Source: an uncultured Ardenticatenia bacterium
GTDB lineage: Bacteria > Chloroflexota > Anaerolineae > Promineifilales > Promineifilaceae
DNA length: 17,853 nt
Assembly (NCBI GenBank): GCA_937858165.1
Contig: CALLZA010000520.1
Location: 1-17,853 of the forward strand
Direction: 5' to 3'
Both the position numbers and the translations under genes were made by a program. Each line of letters opens with the position of its first letter. Position 1 is the first letter of the stretch. The notes beneath the pieces were generated by a model, which was not told the DNA's origin, made no database searches, and saw nothing but the letters and a program-made list of their open reading frames with translations. Below are positions 1-5,374 of the stretch, piece after piece.

Positions 1-67
1 TGAAGAAAAGGCGGGAATGCGAAGTGTAGTGCGGTCGCGGGGGGTGGTGGTTGGGTATAAGAGACAG
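1..67 (+). other. Degraded Illumina Nextera P7/i7/Read-2 adapter (library artefact, not genomic)
   Basis: Positions 55..67 read GTATAAGAGACAG, the 3' end of the Nextera mosaic end. Extending leftwards without gaps, positions 2..25 match the 24-nt P7 oligo at about 15 of 24 bases, 26..33 sit where the i7 index belongs, 34..48 match the Read-2 segment at about 10 of 15, and 49..67 match the 19-nt mosaic end at 16 of 19. Spacing is exactly that of a full adapter, so this is a low-quality adapter read. The index bases GTAGTGCG are too damaged to identify. Genomic sequence starts near 68. Confidence 0.9.
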
Positions 68-1030
68 GATTGGGACACCTCGGGGAAAGTTTTAGGCCCA
101 CAACACCCGCGCTGGCGTCGCGGCTGCTGCGGGTGGGCGGGGGCGGCGGCCATCGTGCTGACGCGGGCGGTGCTGGCCGTGGCCTGCTTCGCCCGCCAGC
201 GCGGGACGGACAATGGCACCGGCCTGGTCTTGCCGGGCACTGACCCAGCGGCGACAGTCGCCCCCGGCGAGGCGACAACCGCCCCCGGCGACGCCACGAT
301 CTCCCCCGGCGACGCCACGGCGACCATCTCCGGGCTGGCGCCCACGGCCACGCTGCCCGGCGACGCGGCCACGCCCACGCTACCGCCCGCCTCCGACGTG
401 GTGGCCGGCCGCTTTGCCCCCATCCTCGACGGCGACCCGGCCGATTGGGCCGACCTGCCCTTCTACACCTCGCCCTACACCGTCTTCACCGGCGACGGCT
501 GGGACGGCAGCGACGACCTGGCCCCGACCTGGTGGGTAGCCTGGGACGACGTCTACCTCTACTTCGCCTTCAGCGTCGCCGACGACATTCATGCCCAGAA
601 CCAGAGCGGCAACGCAGCCTTCCGCGGCGACAGCGTGGAGCTACAGATCGACACCGATCGCCCCGGCGATTTCGGCCCACGACTAAGCTCCGACGACTTT
701 CAGGTGAGCCTGTCGCCGGGCGACTTCGGCGCGCTGCCCCCCTCGGCCTGGCTGTTCCAGGGCACGCCCGGCGGGGACATGCTCGACGCGCCGGCCGGCC
801 ACACCATCGTTGTGGCTGCGCGCCCTTCGGTCGACGGCTATACGCTAGAGGCGGCCATTCCCTGGGTCGACTTGCGTCTGACGCCGACACCCGGCCTGAT
901 CATTGGGCTGGCCGTCAACGCCAACGACAACGACCGGCGCGGCGCGGCGGCGCAGGAAGTGATGAAGTCCAATGTGCCCGGCCGCCGCTTTGGCGACCCG
1001 ACGACATGGGGCACGCTGACCCTTCAATAG
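68..1030 (+). CDS. CBM9/DOMON-like carbohydrate-binding domain protein, membrane anchored (5' partial)
   Basis: The 3' part of a surface protein; the reading frame continues into adapter, so the true start is lost. The retained N-terminus has a hydrophobic stretch ending in LAVAC, a possible lipobox, although an Arg lies inside the hydrophobic segment and base errors near the contig end are possible. A low-complexity linker with three 7-residue PGEAT/PGDAT-type repeats follows. From about nt 410 to the stop the protein resembles family 9 carbohydrate-binding modules: ILDGDPADWADLP at the start, a WVAWDDVYLYFAFSVADD strand, GDSVELQIDTD, and a terminal LEAAIPWVDL plus IGLAVNANDND. CBM9-like modules bind sugars or haem in extracytoplasmic proteins. 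No catalytic domain is visible, so the partner enzyme or ligand is unknown. It could equally be a DOMON-type sensor domain. The stop is followed by a 161-bp gap before msrB. Confidence 0.7.
   Translation, partial: DWDTSGKVLGPQHPRWRRGCCGWAGAAAIVLTRAVLAVACFARQRGTDNGTGLVLPGTDPAATVAPGEATTAPGDATISPGDATATISGLAPTATLPGDAATPTLPPASDVVAGRFAPILDGDPADWADLPFYTSPYTVFTGDGWDGSDDLAPTWWVAWDDVYLYFAFSVADDIHAQNQSGNAAFRGDSVELQIDTDRPGDFGPRLSSDDFQVSLSPGDFGALPPSAWLFQGTPGGDMLDAPAGHTIVVAARPSVDGYTLEAAIPWVDLRLTPTPGLIIGLAVNANDNDRRGAAAQEVMKSNVPGRRFGDPTTWGTLTLQ
260..322 (+). repeat. Three-copy 21-bp in-frame repeat (linker)
   Basis: Three tandem 21-nt units encode APGEATT, APGDATI and SPGDATA in the linker between membrane anchor and CBM9-like domain. 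The units differ at a few bases. Such Pro/Thr/Ala linkers are common in Chloroflexota surface proteins and probably act as spacers. Confidence 0.75.
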
Positions 1031-1111
1031 CGCCAATATTACAGAAGCGTTACACCGCGCCCTCGTCTAACACCCCTCCTATACAGACGGCCTAGGATCA
1101 TGAAGAAAGGC

Positions 1112-1162
1112 AACCACAGATTCCACAGCGTTCACCCATTCCAGGAATCGGTGAACGCGTGG
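1112..1162. repeat. Palindromic hairpin element upstream of msrB
   Basis: The left arm CCAC-a-GCGTTCACC (1123..1136) pairs with GGTGAACGCGTGG (1150..1162): 13 pairs with one bulged A. Between them ATTCC and GGAAT pair again, making the whole about a 40-bp imperfect palindrome. Flanking AACCAC (from 1112) is also mirrored by GTGGTT at the right edge. It ends 29 nt before the msrB start, so it could lie in the 5' leader. It has no T-run, and a dispersed palindromic repeat is as likely as a regulatory element. The rest of gap 1031..1191 shows nothing else recognisable. Confidence 0.6.
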
Positions 1163-1191
1163 TTCCATCCACTTTCTTTAAGGAGTGTGAC

Positions 1192-1587
1192 ATGAAGTAC
1201 AAGGTACAGAAGACAGAGGCGGAGTGGCGGGCGCAGTTGACGCCTGAGCAGTATCACGTAACGCGCGAGAAGGGCACCGAGCGGGCCTTCACCGGCGCGC
1301 TGTACTATAACAAGGAAAAGGGCCTCTACAGCTGCGTCGCCTGTGGCGCGGAGCTGTTTAGTTCGGAGCAGAAGTATGAGTCGGGCAGCGGTTGGCCCAG
1401 CTTCTGGGCGCCGCTGAACGAGGACAACGTGGCCGAGCAGACCGACCGCAGCCTGTTCATGGTGCGCACTGAGGTTCACTGCGCCAACTGCGGCGCGCAC
1501 TTGGGCCACCTGTTCGACGACGGCCCCCAGCCAACGGGGATGCGCTACTGCATCAACTCAGCGTCGCTGAACTTCGTAAAGTCATAA
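1192..1587 (+). CDS. msrB: Peptide-methionine (R)-S-oxide reductase MsrB
   Basis: Reduces methionine-R-sulfoxide in oxidised proteins, normally with thioredoxin as reductant. The protein has 131 residues, typical of a single-domain MsrB. Visible signatures are two zinc CxxC pairs (C48/C51 in SCVAC and C97/C100 in HCANC), the GSGWPSF active-site segment at 65..71, GHLFDDGP at 105..112, and the catalytic cysteine C120 in RYCINSASL. The ATG at 1192 was chosen over an in-frame GTG at 1159 because AAGGAG (1180..1185) sits at good distance before it and the upstream residues are not family-like. No signal peptide is seen, so it should be cytoplasmic. No msrA partner is fused or adjacent. It is convergent with the minus-strand deacetylase, with a long hairpin between the two stops. 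Confidence 0.96.
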   Translation: MKYKVQKTEAEWRAQLTPEQYHVTREKGTERAFTGALYYNKEKGLYSCVACGAELFSSEQKYESGSGWPSFWAPLNEDNVAEQTDRSLFMVRTEVHCANCGAHLGHLFDDGPQPTGMRYCINSASLNFVKS

Positions 1588-1593
1588 TCATAG

Positions 1594-1644
1594 ACCTCAG
1601 AGGTGCCGGGGATGGCCACCACCCACCCCCAGCACCTCTGAGGT
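1594..1644. terminator. Bidirectional terminator-like hairpin between msrB and the deacetylase
   Basis: ACCTCAGAGGTGCCGGGG (1594..1611) pairs with CCCCAGCACCTCTGAGGT (1627..1644): 18 positions with one C-A mismatch and a 15-nt loop. It lies between two convergent stops (1587 on plus, 1646 on minus), where a shared terminator is expected. T-tracts on both sides are short, so a dispersed palindromic repeat that also slows polymerase is an alternative. Confidence 0.65.
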
Positions 1645-1645
1645 T

Positions 1646-2650
1646 TCACGTCAGTCCTTCAAGTAGCGCCAGCAGCGCCGGCCGCAGCGCCCCCAACTGG
1701 TAGCCCCCTTCCTGCACCAGCAAGATCGGCCGCCCCAGCCTCACCAGACTCCGCCCGATGGGCCGAAACGCCTCCGGCGTCAAATGCAGGCCGCCATGAG
1801 GATCGCCGGCCAGGGTATCGAAGCCCAGCGAGACGATGAGCACGTCCGGCCCGGCGGCGTCCACAGCGGCCAGCGCCCAATCGAGCGCGCGCAAGTAAGC
1901 CTCGTCGTCGGTATCGGGTGGGAGCGCGACGTTGAGCGTGGCTCCTTCCCCTTCCCCCGCACCCATCTCGTCGGGATAGCCGGCGTAGTAGGGGTATTCA
2001 TCGGCCGGATCGGCGTGGAGTGAGCAGAAGAAGACGTCGGGCCGGTCATAGAAGATGGCCTGGGTGCCGTTGCCGTGGTGGTAATCGATATCGAGGATGG
2101 CCGGGCGACGGCCGCGTTCGGCCAGCCACTGCGCGGCGATGGCCGCGTTGTTGAGGTAGCAGTAGCCGCCGTAGAGGTTGCGGTAGGCGTGGTGGCCCGG
2201 CGGACGTGTCAGGGCGTAGACCAGGGGCGCGTCATAGAGCGCTTGCGCCGCCGACAACACCGTCTGCGCCGCGGCATAAGCTGCGTCCCAGGTATGGGGC
2301 AGGATGGGTGTCAGGTTATCGGTGCAGTGATGGCCCAACTGCGCCCAGATGTTGCGCGACACGCGGCCACCCGACTCACGCACGGCGAACGTGTCGGGCA
2401 CAGCCGGCCGCGGGCCTTCCTTCAACTGGGCAAAGCGGCGATAGGCTGTCTGCAAAAGCGCCAGCAGCTCCGGCGAGTGGACGGCGACAATCGGCTCCAT
2501 ACCGAAGTCGCCCGGCCCCCGCTCCTGCGCGCCGAAGTCAAGCGCTGCCTGCCGTAACTCCTCGGCTCGCAGGGGCGCGTCGGCCTGGCCAATCGGGTCG
2601 TGTTGCCGGTGCGCGGGCGAAAAGATTAACGACAGCGAATCGCGCTTCAT
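1646..2650 (-). CDS. Acetylpolyamine amidohydrolase-like (class II HDAC superfamily) deacetylase
   Basis: A zinc-dependent deacetylase of 334 residues, matching the usual length of about 340 for bacterial acetylpolyamine amidohydrolases. The HDAC core is intact: H153/H154 in RPPGHHA, zinc ligands D189 and H191 in LDIDYHHGNGTQ, D278 in SLGFDT, and the transition-state tyrosine Y317 in EGGY. GGYCYLNNAAIAAQ, SLHADPADEYPYYAGY and the loop before TWDAA are characteristic of the polyamine-deacetylase branch rather than AcuC or eukaryotic HDACs. However, by alignment from memory with the Mycoplana ramosa enzyme, its substrate-binding Glu106 and Glu117 become W102 and L113, so a polyamine substrate is uncertain. 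It is downstream of the GNAT gene on the same strand with a 70-bp gap, suggesting one transcript. No clear Shine-Dalgarno precedes the ATG. No signal peptide is seen. Other candidates are a deacetylase for a non-cationic small molecule or for protein lysine. Confidence 0.88.
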   Translation of the reverse strand: MKRDSLSLIFSPAHRQHDPIGQADAPLRAEELRQAALDFGAQERGPGDFGMEPIVAVHSPELLALLQTAYRRFAQLKEGPRPAVPDTFAVRESGGRVSRNIWAQLGHHCTDNLTPILPHTWDAAYAAAQTVLSAAQALYDAPLVYALTRPPGHHAYRNLYGGYCYLNNAAIAAQWLAERGRRPAILDIDYHHGNGTQAIFYDRPDVFFCSLHADPADEYPYYAGYPDEMGAGEGEGATLNVALPPDTDDEAYLRALDWALAAVDAAGPDVLIVSLGFDTLAGDPHGGLHLTPEAFRPIGRSLVRLGRPILLVQEGGYQLGALRPALLALLEGLT

Positions 2651-2699
2651 GTCCAGAGTCTCTTGCTCAACGGCCTCAACCGGGTTTCGTTTGACAGCG

Positions 2700-2715
2700 G
2701 CGGGTTTGAACCCGC
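2700..2715. repeat. Short palindrome between acetyltransferase and deacetylase genes
   Basis: GCGGGT (2700..2705) pairs with ACCCGC (2710..2715) around a TTGA tetraloop, in the 70-bp gap of the minus-strand gene pair. There is no T-run, so it is not a convincing terminator; it could be a small processing or stability hairpin, or chance in GC-rich DNA. Confidence 0.35.
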
Positions 2716-2720
2716 TAGGG

Positions 2721-3191
2721 CTATAGCGGCAGCCGGATGACGTTCTCGCCGTCGTCCACCTTGCCCGTCTCGACGAAGCCCAGCCCGGCGTAAAACGGGG
2801 CGGGGCTGCCGTCGCCGGGCACGTAGCTGGTGAGAAGCTCTGTCGCGCCGGGGCGGGAGCGGACGTGGTCGATGAATAGCTCCAACGCCTGGCGGCCGAA
2901 GCCCATCCCCTGATAGCGCCCGTCGATCATGTAGCGCCACAGGTAGTACTCGGGCGCGTCCGGATCGTCGAAGAGCATCACAAAGCCGACCGGCGTCTCG
3001 TCGGCATAGATAGCCCGAAACCACGCCTTCGGCTCAAAATGCGCCTGGGCGATGGAGGTGGCGTTGTCGGCCACAAAATGCTCCTGGCCCGGCTTCACCT
3101 TCAGCTTCAGGATGGCGCCCAACGTGTCGGACGTGATCTCGCGCAGGCTCACCACGGCATCAGTTGTCACTTCTTTCTCTGGGTCGTTCAT
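2721..3191 (-). CDS. GNAT-family N-acetyltransferase (BltD/PaiA-like, possible polyamine acetyltransferase)
   Basis: Transfers acetyl from acetyl-CoA to an amine; cytoplasmic. The 156-residue protein is one GNAT fold. The acetyl-CoA pyrophosphate-binding motif is YQGMGFG at 93..99, preceded by the strand LWRYMIDGR, and the C-terminal PFYAGLGF at 132..139 carries the usual tyrosine. The N-terminal arrangement (LREIT, KPGQEHFVADN, then a region ending AIYADETPVGFVML) is like Bacillus BltD spermine/spermidine acetyltransferase, but this is family resemblance and not proof of substrate. It is transcribed leftwards ahead of the deacetylase-like gene, the best hint that the two act on a common acetylated compound. 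There is no Shine-Dalgarno; a weak -10-like TATTTT lies only a few bases before the ATG, so the message may be nearly leaderless. Confidence 0.85.
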   Translation of the reverse strand: MNDPEKEVTTDAVVSLREITSDTLGAILKLKVKPGQEHFVADNATSIAQAHFEPKAWFRAIYADETPVGFVMLFDDPDAPEYYLWRYMIDGRYQGMGFGRQALELFIDHVRSRPGATELLTSYVPGDGSPAPFYAGLGFVETGKVDDGENVIRLPL

Positions 3192-3236
3192 GGAACCGAA
3201 AATAGCGCAATCCGCGGCGGACGCAAGCTGGTGGGC

Positions 3237-3268
3237 GATTTGGCAAAGCGCCGGCCCTTTGCCAAATC
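3237..3268. repeat. 12-bp perfect inverted repeat in a divergent intergenic region
   Basis: GATTTGGCAAAG (3237..3248) is perfectly complementary to CTTTGCCAAATC (3257..3268) around an 8-nt CGCCGGCC loop. It lies between divergently transcribed genes, so it cannot be a 3' terminator for either. A dispersed palindromic (REP-like) repeat or a protein-binding site are the main options. Confidence 0.7.
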
Positions 3269-3298
3269 ACTCCAGACCAGTAAATAGCTTAACGCCGC

Positions 3299-3327
3299 TT
3301 GCCCACCCTTCTCTTCTGGCCTATAGT
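3299..3327 (+). promoter_or_regulatory. Candidate sigma-70 promoter for the CAP-LysM gene
   Basis: TTGCCC (3299..3304) and TATAGT (3322..3327) are separated by 17 bp, matching 4 of 6 and 5 of 6 consensus bases. Transcription would start about 3333..3335, only a few bases before the ATG at 3338, which fits the absence of a Shine-Dalgarno there. Confidence 0.45.
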
Positions 3328-3337
3328 TGGCGGTTGT

Positions 3338-4654
3338 ATGGCACGTCGTACCACTCTGGCGGTCCTGCTGGGGCTGCTGCTCCTCGCCATCGGCCATACG
3401 CAGCGCGCCGAGGCTCAGGGCAACGAAGTTCTGCAACTGGTCAACGCCGTTCGCGCCGAGTACGGGCTGGCGCCGGTGACCTTTAATGCCCAGTTAGCGG
3501 CCGCCGCTCAGGGGCACGCCAACTTCATCGCCACCGAGGGCATCTACAGCCACTATGGCGTCAACGGCAGCACGTGGCAAGACCGGGCGCAGGCTGCCGG
3601 CTATCCCGGCTGGGCCGGCGAGAACCTGGTCGGCGGCACGCGCCTGACCCCCCAGCAGGGCGTCATCTGGTGGCGCAACAGCGCCATCCACTTCAGCAAT
3701 ATGCTTAACCCGCGCTGGACCGAAGCCGGGGTGGGCTTTGCTGTCGGCAACGGCCAGAACTTCTACGTGATGGTCTTCGGCACCCAGAACGACGCCCCAC
3801 CGCCGCGCGCTCAGCAACAGGTGGTCGACGTACCCTTTATCGTTGCCCCCATCGAACTGGCCGCCCCCAACCCCGACGGCTCTATCGTCCACATCGTCGG
3901 CGAGGGCCACACCTTCTGGGCCATCGCCGCCCGCTACGAAGTGTCCATCGCCGATCTCTACCTGTTCAACGGCCTGAATGAGGATACCGTCCTCAACCCC
4001 GGCGATAGACTAACCATCCGCCTGGCCGACGGCCAGCCGCCGCCACCCACGCCCACGCCGCCCACGACCCACACTGTGCGTGAGGGGGAGTCGCTGTGGA
4101 CAATTGCCGCCGCCTACCGCACCGATCTGGATACGCTGCTATGGCTGAACGCCGTCACCATCGACCACGTTGTCTACGCCGGCGATCAGGTGAAAGTGCG
4201 CCTGGGCGAGGGCGAAGCGCCGCCGCCGACGCCCACGCCGCAGCAGAGCCACATCGTCCGGGCCGGCGACACCGCCTTCGGTATCGCCCTGCAATATGGC
4301 CTGTCGCTGGATGAACTGCTGGCCTTCAACCAGCTGAGCGCCGACACCTTGCTACAGATCGGCCAGGAGCTGCTCATCCGCCCGCCGACACCCACGCCGG
4401 AACCGACGCCCATGCCCACGCCAACGATGACCTCGATGGCCGTGGCCCTGGCTCCGTCGGCCTTTCGCGCCGCCACGTCCACACCGACCCGCGCGCCGAC
4501 GGCCGTGGCGCTGGCTGACGCCGACACGGCCGAGGCGGAGATGGGCGGACCCGATTGGGGCAGCGTACTGGGCATCGGGGCGATGGTCGTCGGGCTGCTG
4601 CTGACCGTGCTGGCCGGGGTAGCCATCATGGTGCTGTGGCGCCAGGACAGGTAG
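3338..4654 (+). CDS. Secreted CAP/SCP-domain protein with three LysM repeats and a C-terminal membrane anchor
   Basis: A 438-residue exported protein. Residues 1..26 form a signal peptide (MARR, a Leu-rich core, AEA-Q cleavage site). A CAP/SCP domain spans about 28..150, with H60 (GHAN), SHY 71..73, E95 (GEN) and H118 (HFSNML) as the conserved cavity residues; family roles are varied and often unproven. Three LysM domains follow at about 184..228, 244..288 and 304..348 (HIVGEGHTFWAIA, HTVREGESLWTIA, HIVRAGDTAFGIA), separated by Pro/Thr linkers; LysM binds peptidoglycan or chitin-like GlcNAc polymers. A PT-rich linker leads to a membrane helix at about 408..433 and a short basic tail, WRQDR. 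The likely location is membrane-anchored and facing the wall. The ATG at 3338 gives the signal peptide directly; an in-frame TTG at 3299 would add 13 unlikely residues. It starts divergently from the GNAT gene. Confidence 0.9.
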   Translation: MARRTTLAVLLGLLLLAIGHTQRAEAQGNEVLQLVNAVRAEYGLAPVTFNAQLAAAAQGHANFIATEGIYSHYGVNGSTWQDRAQAAGYPGWAGENLVGGTRLTPQQGVIWWRNSAIHFSNMLNPRWTEAGVGFAVGNGQNFYVMVFGTQNDAPPPRAQQQVVDVPFIVAPIELAAPNPDGSIVHIVGEGHTFWAIAARYEVSIADLYLFNGLNEDTVLNPGDRLTIRLADGQPPPPTPTPPTTHTVREGESLWTIAAAYRTDLDTLLWLNAVTIDHVVYAGDQVKVRLGEGEAPPPTPTPQQSHIVRAGDTAFGIALQYGLSLDELLAFNQLSADTLLQIGQELLIRPPTPTPEPTPMPTPTMTSMAVALAPSAFRAATSTPTRAPTAVALADADTAEAEMGGPDWGSVLGIGAMVVGLLLTVLAGVAIMVLWRQDR

Positions 4655-4656
4655 CC

Positions 4657-4703
4657 GTTCGTAGTAGAGCGCTTGAGCACGGCTGAAGCCGCTAACTACG
4701 AAC
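4657..4703. repeat. Palindromic element between CAP-LysM and DUF302 genes
   Basis: GTTCGTAGT (4657..4665) pairs with ACTACGAAC (4695..4703), enclosing a smaller CGGCT-ga-AGCCG hairpin. It starts two bases after the CAP-LysM stop and could act as a weak terminator, but has no T-run. The nested layout looks like a dispersed palindromic repeat. Confidence 0.6.
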
Positions 4704-4744
4704 TATCAATGTAACTTATTTCTATGCGGAAGGGAGCTAACTTC

Positions 4745-5158
4745 ATGACTCAAATCACTCTCGACTACGGTATGCGCGTTCACCTCGATCTGTCCTACAA
4801 CGACGCTATCGAGCAAGTGACGGCCGCCCTGAAAGCCGAGGGCTTCGGCGTCCTGACAACCATCGACGTGCAGGCCACACTGAAGCAAAAGCTCGACGTT
4901 GACTTTCGCCGCTACGTCATCCTCGGCGCGTGCAATCCACCGTTGGCCCACCGCGCCTTGACGACCGAACTGGAGATCGGCCTGTTGCTGCCCTGCAACG
5001 TCATCGTCTATGAGGCCGAGGGCGGCGCGGGCAGTGTCGTGTCCATCGTCGATCCCCACGCCATGCTGGGCACGGGCATCAATCCGTCTCTGGCCCCCGT
5101 GGCCGACGAGGCGGCCGCCCGGTTGCGGCGCGTGCTGGCGGCCATGCAAGCTGGCTAG
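4745..5158 (+). CDS. DUF302 domain protein
   Basis: A 137-residue, single-domain DUF302-type protein of unknown biochemical function. Family-like features are AEGFGVLTTIDVQATLKQKL (about 31..50), the ILGACNPPLAHRAL block (59..72), the ELEIGLLLPCNVIVYE block (75..90), and a C-terminal helix ending LRRVLAAMQ. The block cysteines are C63 and C84. No signal peptide or membrane segment is seen. The ATG at 4745 is favoured over the in-frame ATG at 4724 because GGAAGGGAG (4728..4736) lies about 8 nt before it. It stands alone between two hairpins, so it may be its own transcription unit. Solved DUF302 folds resemble small ligand-binding proteins, but no ligand can be inferred here. Confidence 0.88.
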   Translation: MTQITLDYGMRVHLDLSYNDAIEQVTAALKAEGFGVLTTIDVQATLKQKLDVDFRRYVILGACNPPLAHRALTTELEIGLLLPCNVIVYEAEGGAGSVVSIVDPHAMLGTGINPSLAPVADEAAARLRRVLAAMQAG

Positions 5159-5180
5159 AAAGCGAACCCGCTTATTGCAC

Positions 5181-5207
5181 CCTGAGAGGCGGGCGCCCCC
5201 TCTCAGG
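5181..5207 (+). terminator. Terminator-like hairpin after the DUF302 gene
   Basis: CCTGAGAGG (5181..5189) pairs perfectly with CCTCTCAGG (5199..5207) around a GC-rich 9-nt loop, 22 nt after the DUF302 stop. Only CTT follows, so termination strength is uncertain. The remaining 167 bp up to glgA holds no convincing promoter; TTGTTG (5235..5240) and CACAAT (5258..5263) at 17-bp spacing are weak. Confidence 0.55.
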
Positions 5208-5374
5208 CTTCCGGACACGCCGCAGCGGTTATATTTGTTGATCGCCCCTCAATTGGGCACAATAGTCCCTGTCCGTTGGCGACCTGCTGCCGCCACCCGT
5301 TGTAAACCAAACCGATAGCAAGACAATCCGTCGTGTCGCGTCGAACGCGGCCGATGCCATATGAGGCGCACACC

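Noticed and set aside
17..67. Start codon at 17 for the CBM9-like protein
   Set aside because: The codons 17..67 are adapter sequence; the true start is off the contig.
5235..5263. Possible glgA promoter TTGTTG-17-CACAAT
   Set aside because: Only 3 of 6 consensus bases in the -35 box and a poor -10; too weak to list as a feature.
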